A DNA stretch of 64,000 nucleotides from Hyperoplus lanceolatus (Eukaryota; Chordata; Actinopteri; Uranoscopiformes; Ammodytidae). The notes below the pieces were generated by a model, which saw only the letters and a program-made list of their open reading frames with translations, was not told where the DNA came from and did not search any database. Each line of letters opens with the position of its first letter. Position 1 is the first letter of the stretch. Below, piece after piece: positions 10,776-21,156 of the stretch. The position numbers and the translations under genes are program-made. The DNA lies in contig CM049398.1 in assembly GCA_026929865.2 (NCBI GenBank), forward strand, positions 14,651,001 through 14,715,000, in the 5' to 3' direction.

Positions 10776-12970
10776 TTTGATGTTCTGAAAAGAAAGAAAT
10801 CATCCAGTGAGGTGTCGAGTTACTTATCAATTCCTAAAATAGACCATACAGTTTAGGTTTTACAAAAACCTCAAAATGTTTAACTATTGGAAAAATATTC
10901 TGTAGGTCATGAAACATTTAACAAAGTTTTCTTAGTTTAATTTCAAATAGGTATTCAAAATAGCTAAGCTGACTATTGTCAAAATGATCTATAGTCAAAT
11001 AATTCTCAAAGAAAAGAAACTCAGGGATGGCTAGAACTCATATATTGTATTATTATGACGTGGACACACTTTGACTAATCCAAAAGACCAAACCGAGATC
11101 ATAACGTAAATGTTGGTCACCAAAACACAGCATCCCCATATGACTGTTGAAACTGTCAGAGGCCCTGATATGCTTCTACAACAGCCCACTATTCTCTTGG
11201 CTGTCCACACGATTTCAGCTGTGGGGGTTTTATCCACAAGCACATTGGCAAGGTTGGACACTGAGATTGGGTGATATTGTGTGTTACATTTCAACCCAAA
11301 TTAGTTAAATGGCATTGAAGTCCGATTTCTGTTCAAGTCAGGCAAGTCCCTCCTACTTTAAGTGAACCTGGCTTCATGTAGGATAATATTGATATGTTGA
11401 AAGAGGGAAGAGCTTTCACCAAATTGTTGTATTATTTTCTAAAACAGTTATTACAAACGGGATACTACCTAATGTGGCACTGAACAAAATACACCCATAT
11501 CATGTGTTTTGTGTAGGTGGAAAGTCAATACATATGAGGAGGGAAGATAGCATAAGCCTGTTTCTTACTTTCTTACTTTTTACAATAGCCATGAACTTTA
11601 CAGTCACAACAGGCTGAATGCTGTCAACCAAATGTTGATTGTGTATTCTAACAGATTAGCAAGTGAGCAGAAAAGTATAAACAGATAGCTGAAAGAAATG
11701 GATAAATATGTTTTCCCCAATTCTACACATACAGACTCCAATTACACACTAGTATTTGCTTTATGAAGTGTCAAGAACAGTCATGTCATGGACAACGTTG
11801 CCATCTCCTGGAAATATTGTGCAACTGCTGTAAAGCTGTAGCAACGATAGCTCCGACGCTGTTGATGCTGCTGCTGCTTCTAATGCTGCTGCTGCTGCTG
11901 CTGATGATGATGATGATAGTGATGGTGATGGTGATGGTGATGGTTATGATGATAGGGTTGGTTCTTTTTATTATCATGAGTATTGTTGTTATTATGAAGT
12001 AGTAGGATAATTAAAAAGTACTCATGCTGACACAATGGACGCATTAAAAAAAATAGAAATATAAAAATTAATACATTCAAGTAATGAATTAACATTGTGC
12101 CCATACATAAAATCAAGATTAAGACGATAATGAGAAAATCCAAATGAAGGAATAAATGGGTAAAACACACTCAACTAGACAATCAAAGAATGCACTGACT
12201 CATAATAGGGTAAACATCTACATTGTATAGATTGAAAATGTTACTTAATTTGTAATTATATTTTTAGTTAAAGCTTAACCAAAAGCAGAGAAGGGAAGGA
12301 TCATTTAGGTTGAAGTGATGGCCTACTGGTTAAAACCATAGATAGTATATAAAAGGTTAAAACCAGTAAGGAGCCTTGTTCCATTTTGAACCGCTTGGGG
12401 CAGCCAACTGCATCTTGGGAACAAAGTGCTGTTAAACATTAGCAAACAATGGTTGCTGTAAAGGCTGAAGGCTAGTGCAATGTTGGAAGGCTGTTAACAC
12501 AGAATATCCTCTCCATGAAACTGCAATATATTAAAAGGCTTTTGGGAAAATAAAGTAGCTAGTCAATGTGTAGAATCATGTAAAATCCCTATTGTTCCTA
12601 AAGGATTATTTATTGTTGGTGCAAATACTTTAACGTTTTCCCCAAGAACATATGCCAGACAACAGCAACATTGCAAAGACTTACAACATATGTCCCGGAA
12701 TCTGAACCAAGGCCTGGCGTTAATTGACCTCGGGACACAAAGAGAAACATTATCTGAGGTGAAGGGCCACTACACACTCCCACATGGACTCTCAAGAAGC
12801 AAGAATCAAGTGCTTGCCAAATACCTGCAATACTTGGGCAAGGTTATATTGTGTGAAAAGTATATTCACCAACACCTAGCAGCTATAAAATGCTAGAAAC
12901 AAAACAAAAATTCAGACTCCTCTTGCCAAATCTGATGACAAGGCTTTACAGCAGGACAAATATGTTTGAT
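10776..12970. other. Intergenic with a triplet/hexamer microsatellite
   Basis: No gene. A simple repeat at about 11862-11960 runs from TGCTGC units into GATGAT and GATGGT units; the Leu/Met- or His-rich frames over it are artefacts of the repeat. The rest is unremarkable AT-rich DNA. Confidence 0.6.
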
Positions 12971-13026
12971 ATTTAAATGTTTGATTCATTTGGATGTACA
13001 GATCCAAATGAATCAAACATTTAAAT
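12971..13026. repeat. Perfect 25-bp inverted repeat with 6-bp loop
   Basis: Arms at 12971-12995 and 13002-13026 are exact reverse complements (left arm starts ATTTAAATGTTTGATTCATT), separated by GTACAG. The structure could form a cruciform or hairpin. No transposon ends or gene are apparent around it. Confidence 0.95.
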
Positions 13027-13754
13027 TGTGTTTGGAGGAAAAAGCATACCCAGTTTGGTCAAACCTGATTAACCCCAGTGAAATGTGATGGTATAGTAGA
13101 TATTCAGGTAAGAAGCTAAGTTGTTAGAAATCCTGAGCTAGAAAGTTATCAGACCCTGTGAGGGATGGTTGCAGAGCAGGCCAAGATGCATAAAAATTAA
13201 ATAATTAAGTTTACTTGAGTCAATGCATTTTTATGTTTTTATTTCTTGGATATATAGGCTTATACTTTTTCAATTATGTGTTATGTGCTCCAAGTGGGTT
13301 AAACATGATTTTACTCGCCAGGTTTGTCACATTTGTCCTAAAGATTATGTTTCTATCCCTTCTATATCAAATTAATTAGTGTTGCTGACATTGTAAAATG
13401 ATTCCGCTTTATTCATGCTAATCAATGTAAGCGGCTTGTTTTGGAACAGGTGAAATCACCTTTCATTACAAACTTAAAATTAATTAATTTCCAGTATGAC
13501 ACATGTGAGCTCAGGCCCATATGTCATCAGTCTTGTCTTGTTGGAAACACTCGCTTGTCTTTGCTTGCCTAGCTGGCCCCTTGTTCCCGTTCCACCCCCC
13601 TGGGTAAAAGGTAAATTGGCAGGTTGAGGATGATTCCATGACGCCACCTTCCTTCCAGAATATACACAATAACAAGTTTTCCCAAGTGTTAGTAACACTT
13701 CAGAATGTTGTTATTCATTCAATTAAAACACTTTTCACCCTTGCCACCATCCAA

Positions 13755-13762
13755 AACACACA

Positions 13763-13798
<36 letters not shown>

Positions 13799-13841
13799 TG
13801 CGCGCACGCACGCACGCACACACACGCATGCACGCATGCAT

Positions 13842-13914
<73 letters not shown>
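13755..13914. repeat. CA/CG-rich dinucleotide microsatellite
   Basis: About 160 bp of alternating pyrimidine-purine: (CA)n with an inner GCATGCGCGCACGCACGCAC stretch. His/Thr- and Cys/Val-rich frames on either strand here come from the repeat and are not genes. Confidence 0.97.
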
Positions 13915-13916
<2 letters not shown>

Positions 13917-14126
13917 TTATTATTTTTTGTTCTTTTATCTGCAGCTTTTCCAACAGAAAAATAACTGATACAAGTAGGCCTAAATTATGATGTGACCAGC
14001 TTTTATGTTCCAGCTGATATGTATTTTATAATAGGTATTTAAGAACAAATCTGATCCTCCAAGTGAGAGTAATTTTTCAATATTATGTATCACAAGAAAC
14101 TTATCCTTATTTACCTTAATTCCTTA

Positions 14127-14273
14127 CAGTTTTTTACGGTTGCTAAACCACAGTGGACATAAAGGAAAGGATACAATTCTGGACTTTAAATGAGACAAAA
14201 ATGTACCGAAATATTCCACACATAACTGCTTCTTGACTGTTTATTAAATTCATCACAGTAGCCTGCAGTATTA
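14127..14273. repeat. Solo terminal repeat of an IS630-like element
   Basis: CAGTTTTTTACGGTTGCTAA at 14127, preceded by TA, closely resembles the start of the element at 14274 and shares its CCACAGTGG motif. No matching right end was found, so it may be a duplicated or orphan terminus. Confidence 0.4.
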
Positions 14274-14732
14274 CAGTTTTTTTTTATTGCTAAACCACAG
14301 TGGGCACAACTGGAGCGACATGTGCAAAACTCTTAACAACAGTATGCAGAGCAGCGATTCATTCGGACCAAACTGTAGATCGTTTTTCATTGCTTAAACA
14401 CAATTTTCAAAACTCTACACACCTATTTCATGGCTTAACCACAGCCACTTTTTTCAAATGCTAACACACTGCTGCCACAACTGTTAACCACACATTCAAA
14501 ACAGAATGAATGCCTTTCAAACACTGCGGATTGCAATTTCAACTGAAACACTAAGATGTCTTGTTTTAGACTTGTTAGTGAACATATATACAGTATAAAG
14601 GGAAAGCTCAAAAATATATATTTTTTTTGGAAATGGACCAATTAAGACAGGTTGTTGGAGGGAGAAGAGTGGCAGTGAGAGTGTGGATGTGTGGAGGAAG
14701 ACATAGAGCTGTAATGTCTGATGAAATACAGT

Positions 14733-14872
14733 AAGGGCTACACTGATAGACCCTGTTGTGAATCATGGTCTCTCATTGAGAGAGGCAGGCGAGAGTGCAA
14801 CCCAATCTGCAAAAATCTAAAGTTGCATCTGTAATACGAATTTTCCAGCAAACAAACAGCTTAGAGTTGCAT
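14733..14872 (+). pseudogene. IS630-like transposase helix-turn-helix remnant
   Basis: Translation gives RATLIDPVVNHGLSLREAGE in one frame and, after a shift, RVQPNLQKSKVASVIRIFQQ in the next. This matches the usual order of the HTH domain in fish IS630-like transposases (REAG-RVQPNL-VASIIR-F). A frameshift lies near 14793, so it is dead. Confidence 0.65.
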
Positions 14873-15449
14873 CCTTACAGTAAATAACAACATAACAGGA
14901 TAGATTTCTGTATTACAATTATAGAATATTTACACAGATAAATACTACATTTGGAAATGTTTTTACAGTTTTTGCCGATTGCTTACACACATGTTGCTGA
15001 CTTTGGCCCACTGTGTCAAAACTTAACACACAGGCCGAATAGGACAAAGCACATGTAGATAAACTTCTAACTTATACGGCAAAATGAAACTCTTGAAACA
15101 AAACCTAACAATCCCATTTCAAAACTGTTTTTAGCATCAAAACAATACACACATGCACTTTTGAATGACTCTTTCCTAGCAGCAACAACACACAGATGTG
15201 CTTTATGCAAAACACAGCTGTATTCAGTACTTTGGATGGTTTTTGACTTTAAAAGTCTCATGCAGATTTTTTTTTTGTGAAAGATTGATCCATTACAGTT
15301 GATCTAGACACATGAAAAGAAAATGTAAACGCTTCAGATTTTTTATTTTATTTTGCCATTTCAGGTTTTTGCAAAAGTAAAAAAGAAATGGTACAACTAG
15401 AATATTCTACAAAACATAGTGTTCTAAGGGAATGATTGGAAGACATTTA

Positions 15450-15560
15450 GGCTATGAATCCTGTCTCCTGTTGGCATCTGGCCACATCACCTCATCCACG
15501 TCACAGGCAATGTCCTCCCTTGCCAAGCAACGGTGGAAATATTGCCTTGCGTGCCGTATC
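15450..15560 (-). pseudogene. IS630-like transposase C-terminus, copy 1
   Basis: The minus strand reads YFHRCLAREDIACDVDEVMW then PDANRRQDS and stop. This parallels RYFPRCIARENIRCDVDENM in the plus-strand element at 19107-19463, showing the same transposase family. Only the tail is kept. Confidence 0.75.
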
Positions 15561-15779
15561 CAACCTTTTGCAGAATTTTTTGGAAAGATTGATCCACTAT
15601 ATTTTCAATTAGAAAAGAAAACAAGTTTATATTGCAATTTCATGGTTTTGGCCAACAAAAGAAAAAAACACAACGAATAGGTAGGATCGCAGTTCAACAA
15701 GCAATTCAGTGTGTCACTATGAACTCTGAAACAATTACAGTAAAAAAAAAGATGTGTTGTAAGGAATGGGGCGAGTGGA

Positions 15780-15890
15780 TTATGAATCCTTTGGATACCG
15801 CCTCCCGTTTGTGTCTGGCTACATCGCCTCATCGACATCACATGCAATGTCATCCTTTTAGAAGCAACAGCAAAAATATTCCTGATATCC
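15780..15890 (-). pseudogene. IS630-like transposase C-terminus, copy 2
   Basis: The minus strand again shows DDIACDVDEAM, a stop in place of Trp, then PDTNGRR. It is a diverged direct duplicate, about 335 bp away, of the copy at 15450-15560, with extra stops. Confidence 0.65.
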
Positions 15891-16848
15891 AGTCTAAATG
15901 TCCTAATTATGGAGCTATTGTGTTGTTGGGCTGGAATCTCAGACCAGCCTCCTATATTGTTACGCCATGATCTATAACATGGTCCACTATAGTGACCCTG
16001 TGACTGTCTCCATCTCTTTTGTCCTCTTCCCCTGACTCTTTCTGTCTCACAAAGGAGCTGAGCTCACCTGAAGTGTATGTGTAATGCTAAGGCTCACACT
16101 GACTGGTATTATATTAGCTTTATTTTTAATTTTTCATGTGTGTGAATCTGTGTGCTTTTCCAATTTTAGTTGTGTTTTGTATTTTAAATAGATGTGTTTT
16201 CCAAAGGATTGCAGGTGATTTCCTTTTTGACCAATGTGTCTTATGTAAAACACTGTGTGTTGTGTTTTGCAAAAAGTGTGTTGGAGAATTTCAAACACAG
16301 TGCAAAGCACTTATTGTGTTTGTAGGGTTGGTACTTGTGTTTAGGGCATGGTCACCAAAGTTAGAGGTTGTGATGCTTTGGGCCTAGCAACCACTATTAG
16401 TGTGTAAGCATTAGGCAAAAACTGTAATAAAATATACAAAATGTGTATCTATTGAAGCAAACTTCTGATTTTAATTTCTTTTTGTTTTCCTAAAAAAACT
16501 GGTATGTTATAAAATAAACAATTTCATGTGAAAGAATTTCACCCTTTCATCAAAGAAAATATTACGTAATTTGTGTGAAATAACTCAAATTATTCGAACT
16601 GTAAAGATTAAAAGTTTGTAATTTATGTATTGGGGTTTGATGCTAGTGTTTGTACTCTGAGCATATTCTGAGTGACAGTGTGTTTTCCCAATGAGGCTGG
16701 TTCATAGTGTTTGCTGCACTGAGCCTATTTTGCAGGTGAAGTGAACTGTTCAGCTCCTGTGACTTTTGGTGGTGCAGACTGTAGTTAGACTTTTGCACAT
16801 TGAGCTAGAGTTGTGCCCACTGTGGGTTAGCAATCGAAAAGAAAACTG

Positions 16849-18779
16849 TAAACTCTTCACATAGTTGTACACTCATCACATAGTCTAACCAGACTCACCA
16901 CAATACAGCAGTGAACTCATCATGTACAGTTTGCAAAGTAAACAACATAACAGAGTGTGAAGGGAGGGCCAGTGCACTAGGCAACCACATGCAGCAGGAA
17001 AAGCAGGTCTAATTTTTACTGAATGAAGGGTGCTTTGGTGTGTTGAACGGCGCATTTGTGGCAAACAGTGAAGTGGTAGCGAGTGTCAAGTTTTGATGAG
17101 TTTTGAGTGCTATTGCAAGAAACCCTGTATATTGTGTCACCATACTCCTGCATGGGTAGAATGGCCATTTGAATGAGGGTGAGTTTTGCAGAGGTGGTGA
17201 AAGCCAATTAATTTTTAAAATAAACGAAAATAAAGTTAAAAGTACCGACAACGCCACCTAGGTTAAAAGGAGCCTAGGATTCCATAAAAAAGAGGTTCTT
17301 AAAACCGGGAGTGAGCAGTTTAAAGAAACTGTGCTTCCCACAGCTGCAGTCCCTGGAGTTTTGCTGGGCGCTTCGTCTGAACCATGGCCAAGCAGATGTC
17401 CTTCTCTTGGTTTTCTCTTGTGCTCACTCTTCACTCTTCAAAAGGAGCCTGCAGGTGTCAGCAATTAACCTGATTACACATGCAAAAAAATACAAAAATT
17501 AAATCACACACACACACACACACAGCAACAGTTACAAAATAAAACATGCCATAGAAACTAAATACAAAAATATGTAGACACACTGTAAAACCACCCAATA
17601 TAAATAAAACATCAAACCAACAATTTAAATAAATGAAAACTAACGCCCTGTGTCATCCCCCCTACTTAAATGCTGGCAATCCCCGACACAAAGGCAACCA
17701 CGTGCAGCAGGAAAAGCAGGTCTAATTTTTGTAAGGTAAAAGGATACAAGAAAAAGCACCAAATTAAAAAAACACACGCCAAAATGTAATGGGTGCGATT
17801 TTTATGATTAAAAAAAATGTAGAAGTAAAAAAAAAAAAATAAGGTTAAAAGGGACAAAAGCTTTACTGAGTGGGTCAGTGGCCTTCAGAAGAATATTAAA
17901 ATCCACATAAATTAGATCTTATCAAAATGAGTAATAAGACATGTGATACATTCTCAAAATGCTTTTAAACCAATCTCCTTTGTGTTACAATTTGCAGGGG
18001 ATAATTTTAATTATAGCCTCCAATAAAGTTAAAGTTATTATTATTAAATAGGAAATAGATTTATAGATAAGGGCAACACTTCCAACCTGTATAGTATCCC
18101 GGGCAACTTGGGAGTATGAATAGTGTGTAGGAGAGGCTTCATTTAGTGGTAGGAAAACATGTGGTTGCAGCCATGCTTCACATCAACCAGTCATATCCAG
18201 ATTATGCTCATTAATCAATTCCATTATTAGTAAGTTTTTTCTTAGAAAAATATCTCATATTTATCAAATCCAATTTGAGAGTCATAATGCAGCTTTAATT
18301 ACCAGTAATAGGCTGAACATTGTAGCTGCTAGCAGATATAGATTTAATTGGAACAAGATCACTTTTATTAGTATGCATTTGTTGGTGGCCGCCAAAAGTG
18401 ACGACAGGAGACCGTACAAAAGTGGTATATACTGTATGTCTTGTTGACTGGCATTCAACTTTTGTCATTTAAAAGAAAAAGCTGAACAGTCAAGGGCTTG
18501 ATACAATACAATGAAACATCCAATACTCCGGGGCATTAATTATCTCAAATCTCCATGTGAGGAAAACTGTGACACAGTTGCAATCTCCTTATTGTTCCCT
18601 TCTCATCAGCTTGTTTCAGAAACAATACGTCTGAACCTTTTCCTTCGAGACCATTAGAACACGCGAGTTGAAGTTATCGTCGAAGGCTGACTTACAAGCA
18701 AAGGAAATGACTGTATCCTAATACTGAGCATTCTTTATTATGTCCCCTCTCTCCTTCCTCTTCTGATCATTACATATTA
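16849..18779. other. Intergenic with a 37-bp direct repeat
   Basis: No gene. GGCAACCACATGCAGCAGGA (16980) and GGCAACCACGTGCAGCAGGA (17693) start a near-identical 37-bp direct repeat continuing AAAGCAGGTCTAATTTTT. A short (CA)10 lies at 17506-17525. Origin of the repeat is unclear. Confidence 0.5.
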
Positions 18780-20074
18780 CAGTTTTTCTCAGTCGCTTTG
18801 GTGCTTTTCTCAGATCAGAATGAAAATTCTCATAACTATTAGTTCAACCTCCACAACATTTAGTCATTTGAGCACATCATAGTAGCAATTTCTCCTTCCT
18901 CTGAACAAATTGCAAATGCATTTGGACATGTATCAGTTGCTTTCATACAATTCTCTGCTGTTTTATAACATTGTCATTTGCTTATGTCATGTCAGTCAAA
19001 ATGAACTATACTTATGGATGCTGAATAGTCGTTCCCAATAAAACTAATAGTCTTCATTTCATTGCTTGAGTCGTTACATACAAAATTGTTGAACTAGTTA
19101 TCAAATATGTTGTTGTGTGGGATAATTCGTTTTCACCACTCACATCTGATCACACAGTGGTTTGCAGCACATGACAGAATGCTGGTTGAATATCTCCCTC
19201 CCTACTCCCCATTCCTTAATCCGATAGAGGAGTTTTTCTCTGCCTGGAGGTGGAAGGTGTATGACCGGCGTCCACATGTGCAAATGACCCTGCTAGCAGC
19301 CATGGATGCAGCATGTGATGACATTACAACAGAGTCATATAGAGGGTGGATTCGCCACTCCAGGAGATACTTTCCTCGCTGCATTGCAAGGGAGAATATC
19401 CGTTGTGATGTAGATGAAAATATGTGGCCAGACAGACAGGAACATCTGGATGTGCCAGAATGATTTACCTATGTATGTTCAGTTACAATATGTCCTGTTA
19501 TATTGTTCACATTTGTGCACAGCTCTACCAAAAGGGTGTTTTTTTATGTTTGTTCTAAATAAGTGACTGAAGTGTATTTTTCTTTTGCACAAAGCTGTAG
19601 AATTGCAAAGAGCATATACAGTAAAAATGTGAAACATACGTATTCAGTGTCTTGTACTCACTTACTCCCCTAACTACAGCAATGTGTAACTTTACTGTAG
19701 TTTTCAAATGGCTGTACAAGTAGTGTATAGTGCTGTCTTGAGCATTTTCAGGTAGTGTCACCGAGTTCTGATTTTTTTTTGCATTGGAAAACACTGAGAG
19801 AATAAACTGTCATAATGAAAACATGACAAAGCCATTTGACTATCTTGTTCATAAAGATGGTGTCAAGACTTCTCATTTTGATGACACCGGCAGTTTCATT
19901 GACATGCATACTTGCTTTTGAGGAATAGACTATCCATTTTGAGCAAGTGACGTACTTTTGCAGGTTATCCACTGGGTTTTGCAGTTTGCACTAATTGTTT
20001 TGAGAAATGCACTAACTGCTGTGCAAATGTTAATAGTGATGTGAGAAAAGCACCAAAGCGACTGAGAAAAACTG
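18780..20074 (+). mobile_element. IS630-like (DDE_3) DNA transposon, 1.3 kb
   Basis: Long inverted ends CAGTTTTTCTCAGTCGCTTT (18780) and the same sequence read inward from 20074, each bounded by TA. The match continues GGTGCTTTTCTCA on both sides. The interior holds the C-terminal half of a DDE_3 transposase on the plus strand (19109-19463). The N-terminal half is absent, so it is an internally deleted copy. Confidence 0.9.
19109..19463 (+). pseudogene. DDE_3/IS630-like transposase, C-terminal part
   Basis: Residues VEYLPPYSPFLNPIEEFFSA carry the last catalytic Glu of the DDE_3 endonuclease, followed by RRYFPRCIARENIRCDVDEN and a stop. Just upstream, VVWDN (middle catalytic Asp) is in another frame, then RFHHSHLITQWFAAHD continues in the main frame, so a small indel near 19125-19135 separates the two catalytic residues. 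The long open frame is a fragment, not a working enzyme. Confidence 0.85.
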
Positions 20075-20260
20075 TAAGTGAATGAGGAAACATAAGACCC
20101 GAGGCAGCACAACATACTGCATGTACAATTGTCCTTGTAATGTACTCTGTGGTGATCTATTTTGTTGCCTGCAGGGTTTTTCCTAATTACGATATACACA
20201 ATACCCTAATGACTCATTCATTTAGCCATACCAAACCTGTAAGACCTGTTGAGTTGGTTC

Positions 20261-20483
<223 letters not shown>

Positions 20484-21156
20484 ATGGGTCTACTGACTGC
20501 CACTACACATCACTGAAGGATGAGTTGGCCCTAGTCAGGCATGACACTGTGACATGACACAGCTCTTGACTTTCTCAATTATGGTCAGTCGCGCTAGGTC
20601 CTTGTTATTGTTGTTACTTACTGTTCAAACAGGGGATCTCTTTCCATTGATCAGAATCCCATGGGAAATTAGGTCTATTTTACAGTTGTTATATGAGACA
20701 GGTAGCTTATATAGGCAACAGGGCAACATCTCTAAACGAAAGACAGGACAGCTTGACGGTGCATTGTAACTGTAAAATAGGTTTGATGAAAAAGCTTTAC
20801 CTTTTGAATACAGCTTAGGTTGAAATGTTTTTAATCTAAATTGGTTATTATTTACAGATTATTTTACCACAATGATTTTGAGAGAAATTTGGCATTTCTT
20901 CTATAGATTGTGTTTTACTAAATGGAATCAGAATGTATAATTTTCTGTGCACTGGGTCTTACTATTTACTGACCACTACCGTATTGTTTGGTGCTTGGTT
21001 AGCTTAAGCGTAAGGGTGTTTGGTAGGGGCTGTTTGTTGGGGTTATTCAAACATCTATTACTTGAATTGATACTCTTTGTCCACATGTGTGTTTAAGGGT
21101 AAATGGTGAATTATTTTAAGGAAAAGATTAATCATTTTTTGATCAGATCCGTAGAC
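20484..21156. other. 5' flank of the second OlfC gene
   Basis: No exon or repeat could be supported here. It should contain the promoter of the receptor starting at 21157; no convincing TATA box was identified. Confidence 0.4.

Larger units (their letters stand above)
14966..16424 (-). mobile_element. IS630-like DNA transposon remnant, nested
   Basis: Inverted ends flanked by TA: CAGTTTTTGCCGATTGCTTA at 14966 and CAGTTTTTGCCTAATGCTTA from 16424. It lies inside 14274-16848 in the opposite orientation: its transposase scraps are on the minus strand. These scraps are two tandem copies of the C-terminus (15450-15560 and 15780-15890). Confidence 0.75.
14274..16848 (+). mobile_element. IS630-like (DDE_3) DNA transposon remnant, outer
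   Basis: Inverted ends, both flanked by TA: CAGTTTTTTTTTATTGCTAA at the left and CAGTTTTCTTTTCGATTGCT from 16848, each continuing into CCACAGTGGGCACAAC. Plus-strand sequence near 14740-14870 encodes a transposase N-terminal fragment. A second element (14966-16424) is inserted into it, and the catalytic half of its own transposase is missing. Confidence 0.75.

Noticed and set aside
11786..12002. Met/Leu- and Ile/Thr-rich open frames on both strands
   Set aside because: Products of the GCT/GAT microsatellite.
13638..13968. His-Thr and Cys-Val repeat proteins
   Set aside because: Translation of a CA microsatellite in several frames.
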